A stretch of 49,354 bases of DNA from Roseburia sp. (GTDB lineage: Bacteria > Bacillota > Clostridia > Lachnospirales > Lachnospiraceae). Location of the stretch: NCBI GenBank assembly GCA_023662875.1, contig JAMPIG010000015.1, forward strand, positions 1 to 49,354, written 5' to 3'. The position numbers and the translations under genes are program-made. The notes under the pieces were generated by a model that made no database searches, was not told the origin of the DNA, and worked only from the letters and a program-made list of their open reading frames with translations. Positions 32,947 to 40,295 of this stretch are shown piece by piece. How positions within the stretch are numbered: position 1 is the stretch's first letter; every line of letters begins with the position of its first letter.

Positions 32947-34071
32947 TCATTCATTCTGCCCATCGTTTCCCTGTTGCGCCGCCTGGGCTGCGAGCCTGGC
33001 CTCATACTCTTCCTGGGTGATCTCACGCGGCTCAGAAGAGATCTCGCGGTACTGATAGCCGCAGCAGTCATAGTACCCGTCATTGTCATTGTCATAGCAT
33101 GTGCCGTCCACGACATACTCATCATCCGTCTTCGTGGCACCGCACCCTGTACATGTATATGTGATGTCATATACAGTCTGGAACCTTCCGCATCCCTGCT
33201 GGATAACCTCCCGGGATGTCTCGACAAAGCCTTCATGATTGTCTTTGTTGATGGGCATCTCCATATGGCTCTCTTTGCCGCACCATTCGCATACCCACCA
33301 CTGGTCGCCCACCGTGGTGCATGTCCCGTAGATCACGCCTGCGGGCTTATACCATGCATGGCTCTCCACCCACCCGGTGTCGCTCATGGTGCTGTCGATG
33401 CCGCATTTCGTGCATCTGACGATCAGATAGCTTCTCGCAGTACAGTTGTTTTTGTTTATTTCGTCTACCTGGTCGACGTAAGCCCAGTCATGGTCGCAGT
33501 TCGGATCGGGGCCGGACGATGCAGGTGTGCTCGCCGGTGCGGGAGCAGCCGCAGGCTCGGTTGTCTTGGATTCCGTCGTTTCAGACTCGGCCGCCTTGGA
33601 TTCTGTCGTCTTGGACTCCGTTGTCTTGGACTCCGTTGTTTTGGACTCCGTTTTCTTGGACTCCGTTGTTTTAGACTCGGCTGTCTTGGACTCCGTTTTC
33701 GACTTTGAGGCGGTCTTTGCCGCAGGCTCGGCAGATGCCTCAGAATCTTCCGCCGCTTCCTTCGTCTCTTCAATTTCTTCCTGGGACTCCACAGCTTCTT
33801 CCGCCTCTGAAGCCTCTGCTGTTTCCGATTCCGCCGCTTTGTCGGACTCTTCCGCCTCAGCCTCCAAAGAACGGGCTGAATCAGAAGCCACCTCATCCGC
33901 CGTCTGATCTTCCGACTCTACATTCCCCTCGACGCTGACGTCGGACTGCTCCGCCGCAGCCTCTTCGCTGTCGAGCTCAATGCTCTCCGCCGTCACATTT
34001 CCGCACGCGCCCAGCAGCATGGATAACGTGAGCAATACTGTCACAATAAAGATTCCTTTGTTCTTTCGCAT
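32947..34071 (-). CDS. Surface lipoprotein with TESKTT repeats and zinc-ribbon domain
   Basis: A 374-residue lipoprotein: signal with lipobox LLGAC, a long Glu/Ser/Ala-rich acidic region, then Thr/Glu/Ser/Lys repeats (TESKTT units), an Ala/Pro spacer and a cysteine-rich C-terminal domain (about 200-345) with CTKCG, CEWCGKE and CTGCGATK knuckles plus CDHDW and HAW histidines. The N-terminal two thirds look like a cell-wall-spanning stalk and the C-terminal domain like a metal-binding head. GAGGGGGA precedes three ATG codons; I take the third (34071). No known family beyond generic ribbon repeats. Confidence 0.7.
   Translation of the reverse strand: MRKNKGIFIVTVLLTLSMLLGACGNVTAESIELDSEEAAAEQSDVSVEGNVESEDQTADEVASDSARSLEAEAEESDKAAESETAEASEAEEAVESQEEIEETKEAAEDSEASAEPAAKTASKSKTESKTAESKTTESKKTESKTTESKTTESKTTESKAAESETTESKTTEPAAAPAPASTPASSGPDPNCDHDWAYVDQVDEINKNNCTARSYLIVRCTKCGIDSTMSDTGWVESHAWYKPAGVIYGTCTTVGDQWWVCEWCGKESHMEMPINKDNHEGFVETSREVIQQGCGRFQTVYDITYTCTGCGATKTDDEYVVDGTCYDNDNDGYYDCCGYQYREISSEPREITQEEYEARLAAQAAQQGNDGQNE
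33588..33705 (-). repeat. 18-bp tandem repeat encoding TESKTT units
   Basis: Approximately six copies of an 18-bp unit, on the plus strand read as GTTGTCTTGGACTCCGTT, encode the hexapeptide TESKTT and variants. Copy number may vary between strains. Confidence 0.8.
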
Positions 34072-34077
34072 CATCAT

Positions 34078-34182
34078 TCCCCCTCTATTCCAGCTTACTA
34101 ATTTTGCGCTGGGCAATAATCGTTTTTTGCATTTTTGGCAGGTTGCAACTGCCTCCCGATCGGGATGATTAAAACATTTCAT
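34078..34182 (-). pseudogene. Truncated B-box-like zinc finger N-terminus
   Basis: Thirty-five codons in frame with the lipoprotein begin MKCFNHPDREAVATCQKCKK. CxxH and CxxC are the opening of the B-box-type zinc-finger membrane proteins common in Clostridia, but the rest is lost and the frame runs into the lipoprotein start. The lipoprotein has its own ribosome site, so this is probably a leftover rather than part of it. Confidence 0.5.
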
Positions 34183-34334
34183 GTCATTGTGCTTCCCCTT
34201 CTTTTCTTTGTATTATTGCCAGCCCAAAATATCTATATCTATACGAGAATTATAAGCACGTCACATTGTTCATGTCGAGAATTATTTATAGTAAACTAAG
34301 CATGACATTGTTAGTTTTTGGGGAGACGAGACGC
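34183..34334. promoter_or_regulatory. Divergent control region with repeated motifs
   Basis: CGAGAATTAT occurs at 34244-34253 and 34276-34285 (32 bp apart), and variants of CATGACATTGTT occur at 34179, 34261-34275 and near 34302. A weak promoter TTGTTC-17-TAGTAA (34266-34294) fits the XRE gene. The repeats are candidate binding sites for the adjacent XRE regulator. Confidence 0.45.
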
Positions 34335-34682
34335 ATGGACAAAAAAACCTTAAATATCGCAATAGGGGAGCGAATTAAGACAGCCCGTGAAGAAAAGGGA
34401 TGGACGCAGGAAAAGCTTGCGGAAAAAATTAATCTCTCCACGCAATTCATTTCAACCATTGAGCGAGGGGTAGCCGGAGCTTCTCTGGAGACAATTATCA
34501 ATCTATGTGAAGTTTTAAATGTATCGAGCGAATGGCTGCTTTGCGGAAGGCAGGCAATTCCGGATTCCGAAAGGATAGCGGCCAAAATCGGCTCCTTATC
34601 AAGCGCTCAGTTGGCCGCCTTAGACCGGATAACGGACGAGCTTTTATGCCTGTTAAGAGTGACGGAGAAAACCTCCCAATAA
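34335..34682 (+). CDS. XRE-family HTH regulator
   Basis: A 115-residue DNA-binding protein. The HTH lies at about residues 9-62: GERIKTAREEKGWTQEKLAEKINLSTQFISTIERG, in which the recognition helix is STQFISTIERG. A short helical C-terminus (about 75-115) probably dimerises. The ATG at 34335 follows GGGGAG. It diverges from the zinc-ribbon lipoprotein and is followed by a strong terminator; repeated motifs upstream suggest autoregulation or control of the lipoprotein. Confidence 0.85.
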   Translation: MDKKTLNIAIGERIKTAREEKGWTQEKLAEKINLSTQFISTIERGVAGASLETIINLCEVLNVSSEWLLCGRQAIPDSERIAAKIGSLSSAQLAALDRITDELLCLLRVTEKTSQ

Positions 34683-34690
34683 TTTGAAAA

Positions 34691-34729
34691 CCTACCTGTA
34701 CCGCTAAGGGTAACAAGGTAGGCTTTTTT
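34691..34729 (+). terminator. Terminator of the XRE gene
   Basis: CCTACCT (34691-34697) pairs with AGGTAGG (34716-34722), followed by CTTTTTT. Confidence 0.8.
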
Positions 34730-34778
34730 ATATAACCGTTTTTCTTCCATTGCCCGCAGATTGACTTAAAAAGTCTTA

Positions 34779-35078
34779 TTATGTTCTATCGGGCTGCGTC
34801 CGTTTTGGCGTTTCCACTCTGCTGCTTGACTGTTCCGCCAGCAGTTGCTTCAGGCGGGCAATTTCAGCGGCACTCTCCGCCAGCGCCGTCTCGTACTTCT
34901 TCTCAAGAATATCAATATCAAACATCAGGGATTCGTCCGTCATCTTGTTCAGCTCCTCCATTTCTTCGTAGCGGGAATAAACGTGGTCGTACAGCTTTTG
35001 CATATAGCGCATCATCTTATAGGCGTCCGTCTGCGTGATATTCCCCGCGGCAAGGTTACTGTTGATACCTCTTATGAT
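34779..35078 (-). pseudogene. C-terminal remnant of an Rpn/PD-(D/E)XK transposase-like gene
   Basis: The open frame reads back from the stop to about 35097 without a valid start. It shows GNITQTDAYKMMRYM, then a coiled-coil tail (YETALAESAAEIARLKQLL). The GxITxxxAYKMM... motif is typical of the C-terminal third of Rpn-type recombination-promoting nucleases; the nuclease domain is missing. The frame is cut at the CAATAGAATCA hairpin (35089-35116), consistent with a deletion or insertion event there. Confidence 0.6.
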
Positions 35079-35088
35079 AGCACTTAGA

Positions 35089-35116
35089 CAATAGAATCAT
35101 TTCTTGGATTCTACTG
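35089..35116. repeat. Hairpin similar to 29846-29873
   Basis: CAATAGAATCA (35089-35099) and TGGATTCTACTG (35105-35116) form a near-perfect stem. The left arm is identical to the 11-bp arm at 29846-29856 and the right arm differs slightly. Confidence 0.5.
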
Positions 35117-35255
35117 TATCACTTTGAATCAGGTTTTTCAATGCTTTCACATTCTTTTCCGAACGGTTTTCCCGGATGCGCTCCCGCAGCTTCAGCAATC
35201 GGAAAGAAGTGTAATAAATCCCCATCATACGGGAATAATTCAAACAAAAAATTGC

Positions 35256-35284
35256 TTGAATGTATCGCATTTATATGTTATAAT
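35256..35284 (+). promoter_or_regulatory. Promoter of the toxin-antitoxin pair
   Basis: TTGAAT (35256-35261), 17-bp spacer, TATAAT (35279-35284), 74 bp before the antitoxin start. Confidence 0.65.
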
Positions 35285-35357
35285 TCTTGTCAAAGAAAAA
35301 GAGAGGCAATGCAACATGGGTGTACAAAATACTAAAAATGCAAAGGAGGAAAAAGAA

Positions 35358-35522
35358 ATGATCACAGCAGCTGAGATTGATATAGCGACTTTCAATCAAT
35401 TTTTGCAGCAAAACAAAGAAAAAATAAATGCTATCACACCAAAAAATCCTCCGATCACGAAGGATGATGAATGGCGCCATGAGCAGGTCTGGGATGATGA
35501 TATGGAGGGTGATGACATATGA
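35358..35522 (+). CDS. Small acidic antitoxin-like protein upstream of MazF
   Basis: A 54-residue protein starting at 35358, with AAAGGAGG 8 nt upstream. It is acidic at the C-terminus (WDDDMEGDDI) and lacks the swapped-hairpin AbrB motif of MazE, but its position and the 4-bp overlap with the toxin start strongly suggest it is the antitoxin. An alternative in-frame start at 35316 would add 14 residues. The region is AT-rich and likely acquired. Confidence 0.7.
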   Translation: MITAAEIDIATFNQFLQQNKEKINAITPKNPPITKDDEWRHEQVWDDDMEGDDI

Positions 35523-35854
35523 TGAAGCAGTGGGAAGTGTGGTATGCGGAATTTCCGTATGAGGAAGATAATTCTATCATTAAAGTGCGTCCTGTTATCA
35601 TATTAAATGCGGACAATGATAAATTAGAGTGCTTGTCTGTAAAGGTAACAACGCATGATGTTCGTGAGAATGATGAATATGATACGCCAATTATTCATTG
35701 GGCTGAAGCAGGATTGAAACAGCCTTCTGTTGCTCGCGTGTCTAAAACTATGATTCTTACTGTAGATAAGTTTAAAACAAAAAAAGGTGATCTTCATCCT
35801 GATGATATTCAAACAGTAATGAATCGTTTTATGGCATTCATGGCAACAAAATAA
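35519..35854 (+). CDS. mazF: MazF/PemK-family mRNA interferase toxin
   Basis: A 111-residue toxin of the PemK/MazF superfamily, which cuts mRNA at short sequences. It has the family opening (QWEVWYAEFPYEEDN), the KVRPVIIL strand (Arg in the RPV/A motif) and the late SVARVSKTMILTVDKF strand pair with the typical S..R region. The start (ATGATG at 35519) overlaps the antitoxin stop, with GGAGG upstream. A terminator-like hairpin follows. Confidence 0.9.
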   Translation: MMKQWEVWYAEFPYEEDNSIIKVRPVIILNADNDKLECLSVKVTTHDVRENDEYDTPIIHWAEAGLKQPSVARVSKTMILTVDKFKTKKGDLHPDDIQTVMNRFMAFMATK

Positions 35855-35871
35855 TACATAATTAAATTATA

Positions 35872-35896
35872 CGGCCTGTTTACGCAGGCTTTATCT
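35872..35896 (+). terminator. Terminator after mazF
   Basis: GCCTG...CAGGC stem around TTTACG, followed by TTTATCT, about 20 bp after the mazF stop. Confidence 0.5.
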
Positions 35897-35912
35897 CTGT
35901 TATTTAGTCTAT

Positions 35913-35946
35913 ATCGGATGTAAAATCCGGGCGGACAAGGATAAAA
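35913..35946 (+). repeat. 34-bp direct repeat, copy 1 (DUF1848 gene fragment)
   Basis: Identical over 34 bp to 38118-38151, which lies inside the DUF1848 gene and encodes IGCKIRADKDK. Its left neighbour is unrelated to that gene, so this is a detached fragment or duplication scar 2,205 bp upstream of the intact copy. Confidence 0.85.
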
Positions 35947-35952
35947 CCGGCG

Positions 35953-36004
35953 AAAAGGGCTGTCGCACCAATGATTGAAAATCAATGATGTGACAGCCCT
36001 TTTT
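35953..36004. terminator. Strong bidirectional terminator hairpin
   Basis: AAAAGGGCTGTCGCA pairs, with one G-T pair, with TGTGACAGCCCTTTTT, including an inner ATGATT/AATCAT stem. It separates the toxin locus from the methyltransferase-like gene. Confidence 0.7.
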
Positions 36005-36331
36005 GGGGTTCTTGTTGAAAACTCTCACTTAAGTCATCCCTCTCGTGTTGTCTTGCTTCAACATGAATTATACGGGTAAATCCACGTTGGTACAGATGTG
36101 ATGTCATTTTATATTATCTAATAGCAATACACTTAGTTTTATCAAGCTAACGCTTGACATTCAGGGCGCGTCGGGATTATAATTTTCGCAATAGAAAGGT
36201 ATGCTGAAAAATCAAGGTGAGAGAACCTTGACAATGCTACTTTGGTACGGTAAACTATACTCAAGGATATCAAGTAATATGGCGATAAATCTGATAGTAG
36301 CAGTTGCTCCAAAAAAAAACAGGAGGTCTTT
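36005..36331. other. Gene-free stretch with a promoter
   Basis: I see no gene here. It contains a TCAAG/CTTGA stem near 36148, the CAAGGT/ACCTTG hairpin at 36213-36230 and a good promoter at 36228-36256. The part left of the promoter is AT-rich. Confidence 0.45.
36228..36256 (+). promoter_or_regulatory. Promoter of the methyltransferase-like/DUF1848 unit
   Basis: TTGACA (36228-36233), 17-bp spacer, TAAACT (36251-36256). The -35 box overlaps the right arm of a 6-bp inverted repeat (CAAGGT...ACCTTG, 36213-36230), a possible operator. Confidence 0.6.
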
Positions 36332-37437
36332 ATGCTAACGATAACCGAATATTTAAAAAACGTTTTGAGGATTTTAAGGCGCACTGCGAGGAAGGGACGG
36401 TAAATATGAGCGAGCTGCGGGCGCGCATGGGGCAACTGCAGCGCAATAGTCCGAGGCTTCGCCCCGATGAAGCCTCTATCTACAGCGATCCGATTGTGCA
36501 ACAGCTGTACCTGTTAAAATTTGCGTATGCCTACGGCTTCGAATATTGCGCTATGTGCGGCGAGCTTACCCCGGATTTTGCGGAGAGGGACGAAATATCC
36601 GTCGTATCGCTGGGCTGCGGAACCATGCTCGACTATTGGGCACTGGCTTATATACTGGACGAAAAGAAGATAACCCGGCCTGCGATCCGGTATCACGGAA
36701 TCGACGCGGTTAAGTGGGATCATAACCTGGAGACGGAGGTCAGGCCCAAGGATAAACAGACCTTCCAATTTTCTCAGGAAAGGTTTGAAGATTTTCTGGA
36801 AAGGCGGGACGACAGCTTCCTTACTTCCGACGTGTATTTTCTCCCGAAATCGATCAGCGAGTTTTCGGATCGTTGCGACGACGGAAAGAGCGCCATGGAG
36901 CTTATGCTGAATCGTTTATCGGAAGTAGAGAAGGACTCGATCTGCTTCTGTATCTCCCTGCGGAAAAGCAGTAACGGTATCGCGACGGACGACGTAGGGA
37001 AGGTGCAGCGGATCCTCGACCAGCTGGAGGAAAAAGCCGGCTTTCATATAAAAACGATAAAATGCATTGCGGATACGGAAAAAACTATCCATGAATTAAA
37101 GGAAAACGGGTTACGCGCGGAGAATATTAAATTAGAACAGTTAGGGAAGACAACACGGTCAGGGAAAACTACGCCGTCAGGGAAAAAAGGAACCCGGGAT
37201 AAATATATCTGGGAGACGGACACCGCGAAAAAAATCGGCGGCTATCCCCCGCTTTCGGCAGAGGATCCCATGATCTCCTATCTGCAGAGCCTGAATGCAA
37301 AATGCTCGCTCAAATCGCGGGAGCCGGAGCGTCATCCCTGCGAGGGATGCGGGAAGTATTCCTGCGGAATACAGATGGAACAGACCATGCGGAAGACAAT
37401 GTACGTCTGTGACCTGGTCATTAAACTGGAAAGGTAG
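36332..37437 (+). CDS. Methyltransferase-like protein with a -1 frame change near the start
   Basis: AGGAGG (36321-36326) points to ATG 36332, whose frame (MLTITEYLKN...) stops after 23 codons. The long downstream frame has no good start until an internal ATG at 36406. At 36355-36361 the sequence A AAA AAC allows a -1 slip that joins both frames to a protein of about 368 residues. The protein shows a SAM-binding Rossmann start (VVSLGCGTMLDYWAL, about 91-105), an acidic YHGIDAVKWD, and a C-terminal cysteine cluster (CEGCGKYSCG plus YVCDL). Substrate unknown. Slippage or a simple indel are both possible. Followed after 8 bp by DUF1848, probably one transcript. Confidence 0.65.
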
Positions 37438-37445
37438 AAGCGCCC

Positions 37446-38387
37446 ATGATTCTAAGCGTCAGCCGCAGAACGGATATTCCGAATTATTATTCGGAATGGT
37501 TTTATAACCGAATAAGGGACGGTTATTTCTATGTCCGCAATCCGATGAACGCCCGTCAGATCAGTAAAGTCCCGCTCTCTCCGGAGGTGGTGGATTGTAT
37601 TGTCTTCTGGACGAAAAATCCGGAGCCGATGCTTTCCCGGCTGGAGGAGCTGGAGGCTTATCCCTATTATTTCCAATTTACGCTCACCAGCTACGGAAAG
37701 GATATCGAGCGCAATGTCCCTCAAAAGAGGGAATGTATGATTCCGATCTTCCAAAGGCTGGCGGAAAAAATCGGTCGGGAAAGAGTGATCTGGCGCTATG
37801 ACCCAATCCTTTTTACGGACAAATATACCCCGGAATATCATTTAACGGCCTTTGAACAGATCGCCGGGGAATTAAAGGGGTATACGTCCAAGTGTGTGAT
37901 CAGCTTCGTCGATCTTTACGCCAAGAACCGGAAAAACCTGAACGCGATCAACTCCCGTTCCCTGCCGGAAAAGGAGCTGACCGCGTTTGCGGCGCAGCTT
38001 GCCTCCATCGCAAAAAAACAGGATATCCGGGCGGCCTCCTGCGCGGAGGCGATCGATTTGTCCGCCTGCGGAATCGAACATAATTGCTGCATCGACCGGG
38101 AATGGATCGAGCGGATCATCGGATGTAAAATCCGGGCGGACAAGGATAAAAATCAGCGAGCGGAGTGCGGCTGCGTCGAGAGCGTCGACGTCGGCGTCTA
38201 TAATACCTGTAAAAACGGCTGCGTCTATTGCTACGCCAATTACAGCCCGGAAAGCGTTTTACAGAGCAGTAGATCGTATGATGTAAATTCTCCGCTGCTC
38301 TGCGGGACGGTCACCGAGGCAGATAAAATTACCGAAAGGGCGGTACAATCACTTAAGGAGCCGCAGCTGAGCCTGTGGGACGAATAA
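37446..38387 (+). CDS. DUF1848 family protein with C-terminal CX3CX2C motif
   Basis: A 313-residue protein opening with the family signature SVSRRTDIPNYYSEWFYNRI and VRNPMN, then FWTKNPEPM, WRYDPILF and AIDLSACGIEHNCCID. The C-terminus has CGC, then NTCKNGCVYCYAN: Cys255, Cys259 and Cys262 form CX3CX2C, the cluster pattern of radical-SAM enzymes but at the opposite end from usual. Members are often linked to spore photoproduct lyase-like chemistry; the reaction is not known to me. It is coupled to the methyltransferase-like gene and carries the 34-bp sequence repeated at 35913. Confidence 0.85.
   Translation: MILSVSRRTDIPNYYSEWFYNRIRDGYFYVRNPMNARQISKVPLSPEVVDCIVFWTKNPEPMLSRLEELEAYPYYFQFTLTSYGKDIERNVPQKRECMIPIFQRLAEKIGRERVIWRYDPILFTDKYTPEYHLTAFEQIAGELKGYTSKCVISFVDLYAKNRKNLNAINSRSLPEKELTAFAAQLASIAKKQDIRAASCAEAIDLSACGIEHNCCIDREWIERIIGCKIRADKDKNQRAECGCVESVDVGVYNTCKNGCVYCYANYSPESVLQSSRSYDVNSPLLCGTVTEADKITERAVQSLKEPQLSLWDE
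38118..38151 (+). repeat. 34-bp direct repeat, copy 2 (inside DUF1848)
   Basis: Same 34 bp as 35913-35946. The pair brackets about 2.2 kb that includes the frameshifted methyltransferase-like gene and most of the DUF1848 gene. Confidence 0.85.
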
Positions 38388-38395
38388 AATAGCGA

Positions 38396-38416
38396 GGGGG
38401 AGCAGATCGCTCCCCC
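38396..38416. terminator. Terminator between convergent DUF1848 and rlmD
   Basis: GGGGGAGC (38396-38403) and GCTCCCCC (38409-38416) form an 8-bp stem with a 5-nt loop between the stop codons. Confidence 0.65.
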
Positions 38417-38445
38417 CTTACCCTTTACTTCCTTTTTTTCGGCGG

Positions 38446-39948
38446 TCACTGTGGCACCTTAGAATTTTCTTTCTTTGCCCTATCCACATCCTCCAGCGAG
38501 AACTCCAAACGAGCCTTCTTCGAGTCGATTTCTCCCTTGGAAAGCAGAACAACCGTCTCCACATTCGCCGTCCACGGGAACTGATCCACCGCCGCCGCTC
38601 TCTCCATCCGATAGCCGCCAGCGAAAAGAATCTCCAGATCCCGTACCAGGCTGGTCGGCTTACAGGAGACATAAACAATATGCTCCACGCCATAGCGGAG
38701 AATCTTAGGCAAAGTCCTGGGATGAATCCCGTCCCGGGGCGGATCCAAGATAATCAGATCCGGCTTTTCTTCGATCTCATCCAGTACCTTCAGCACATCC
38801 CCGGCGATAAATTCACAGTTCTCCAGACCGTTGTCCCTGGCATTGCTGCGGGCGGCCTCCACCGCCTCCTCCACAATCTCCACGCCGATCACCTTCCCCG
38901 CCACAGGAGCCATCAGCTGGGCAATAGTACCCGTCCCGCTGTAGAGGTCGTAGACCACCTTCCCCCTCCCGTCCGGCTCTCCCGCGATTTTCCCGACATA
39001 CTCCCGCACCGTCTCGTAAAGTATCTCCGCGCTGTAGGAGTTGGTCTGAAAAAAAGAAAAAGCGGAGATTTTAAAACAGAGCCCTAAAAGCTCCTCGTAA
39101 AAAAAGTCCTTGCCCCAAAGGACCTCCGTCCTGTCGCTCTGCACAACGTCCGCCTGGGAGTCGTTGACGATATGTAAGATCCCGGCGAAGCGCCCCTGCA
39201 GTCTCCCCCCTTTCCCAAGCGAAAGGAGGGCGTCGCAAAATCCCCGGATCAGCCCGTCCGCCGTTTCCCCTGTCTCGCTTCCCGGCTCCTGGGAGGTCGT
39301 CACCAGCGCGACGAGAATTTCCCCGGTTTTCGACGCCTTCCGCACGAGAAGATGCCGCAGATAGCCTTCGTGGCGAAGGCGATGATAGAAGCTTACTCCC
39401 CGCTCCGCGAAATAGTCTCGCACCGCGCGGAGAATCAGGCGGTAATCCTCGTCCACAATCCGGCAGTCCTCCACCGTCACCACATCGTAAAAGCTTCCCC
39501 GCTTATGCATTCCCAGCGTCAGCGGGCCGTCCTTCTCCTCGTCCCCGAAGGAGAATTCCATCTTATTCCGGTATTCATACTCCCTGGGGCTTCCCTTGAT
39601 GCCTTCCCAGACCCAGTCCGTCCTCTGTCCCGGCACGCTGTCAAGCAGTCTCTTTACCTGCCCCGCCTTCAGCTCCAGCTGCGCTTCATAGGAGAGGGAG
39701 AGGTAATTGCACCCTCCGCACACGCCAAAAAGGGAACACGGATGGCCTGTCTCCAGAGGCGACCTCTCCGTCACCTCCAGCAGGCGGCCTTCCGCCCTCC
39801 CGTTTCTTACCTTATTGACCATCAGTCGGATCTTCTGTCCGGGCAGGCTGTTTTTAACGATAACGACGCCCTCCCCCGTGTCCGCAATCCCCTTGTTGGG
39901 AAAGTCTGCCCTCGCAACCGTCGCCTCATATACCTGGCCCTTTTTCAT
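38446..39948 (-). CDS. rlmD: 23S rRNA (uracil-C5)-methyltransferase, RlmD/RumA family
   Basis: A 500-residue SAM-dependent rRNA m5U methyltransferase (Firmicute members may modify both U747 and U1939). An N-terminal TRAM domain is followed by the [4Fe-4S] cysteines CSLFGVCGGCNYLSLSYEAQ (key residues CxxxxxCxxC), and the catalytic domain has YDLYSGTGTIAQLMA, ILDPPRDG and the nucleophile Cys in YVSCKPTSLVRDL. A C-terminal extension (KARLEFSLEDVD) is typical of clostridial forms. The ribosome site GAGGGAG overlaps the end of the upstream small membrane gene, so it is coupled to it. Confidence 0.92.
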   Translation of the reverse strand: MKKGQVYEATVARADFPNKGIADTGEGVVIVKNSLPGQKIRLMVNKVRNGRAEGRLLEVTERSPLETGHPCSLFGVCGGCNYLSLSYEAQLELKAGQVKRLLDSVPGQRTDWVWEGIKGSPREYEYRNKMEFSFGDEEKDGPLTLGMHKRGSFYDVVTVEDCRIVDEDYRLILRAVRDYFAERGVSFYHRLRHEGYLRHLLVRKASKTGEILVALVTTSQEPGSETGETADGLIRGFCDALLSLGKGGRLQGRFAGILHIVNDSQADVVQSDRTEVLWGKDFFYEELLGLCFKISAFSFFQTNSYSAEILYETVREYVGKIAGEPDGRGKVVYDLYSGTGTIAQLMAPVAGKVIGVEIVEEAVEAARSNARDNGLENCEFIAGDVLKVLDEIEEKPDLIILDPPRDGIHPRTLPKILRYGVEHIVYVSCKPTSLVRDLEILFAGGYRMERAAAVDQFPWTANVETVVLLSKGEIDSKKARLEFSLEDVDRAKKENSKVPQ

Positions 39949-39952
39949 CCGT

Positions 39953-40222
39953 TCAGTTTTCTCCCTCGTCTACGAAGAAATCCTCGTCGTCCTCCTCGGC
40001 TTCCTCGTCCTCATCCTCGAATTCGTCCTCAAAATCATCCTCGAAGTCATCCAGGTAATTCGGCGTTAAATAGCGGTATACCGCGTAAGCGATTGCCGCC
40101 ACCGCCGCGATCACGCCGATCACAGCCAGCACGCATACCACCGGATTCATCTTCTTCTCTTCCTTCTTGCCAAGGATCTCATTCAGCTTTGCCGCCTCGA
40201 GCAGGTTTTCAATTTTATTCAT
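39953..40222 (-). CDS. Small single-pass membrane protein with acidic tail
   Basis: An 89-residue protein: a short basic/amphipathic N-terminus, one transmembrane segment (VVCVLAVIGVIAAVAAIAYAV, about 28-48, key part VIGVIAAVAAIAYAV) and an extremely acidic C-terminus (about 57-89, mostly D and E). The topology should put the acidic tail on the outside or inside depending on processing; no signal cleavage site is clear. AAGGAGG stands before the ATG. It is a common small protein next to rRNA methyltransferases in Lachnospiraceae; function unknown. Confidence 0.75.
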   Translation of the reverse strand: MNKIENLLEAAKLNEILGKKEEKKMNPVVCVLAVIGVIAAVAAIAYAVYRYLTPNYLDDFEDDFEDEFEDEDEEAEEDDEDFFVDEGEN

Positions 40223-40295
40223 AGGACACCTCCTTAACAGTCTTCTCTGTCTCCTCTATAGGATATCACATTTGCGGTAAAATTACTACAATCTT

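Noticed and set aside
33527-33907. Plus-strand frame of Val/Leu/Asp repeats
   Set aside because: It is the complement of the TESKTT repeat region of the lipoprotein.
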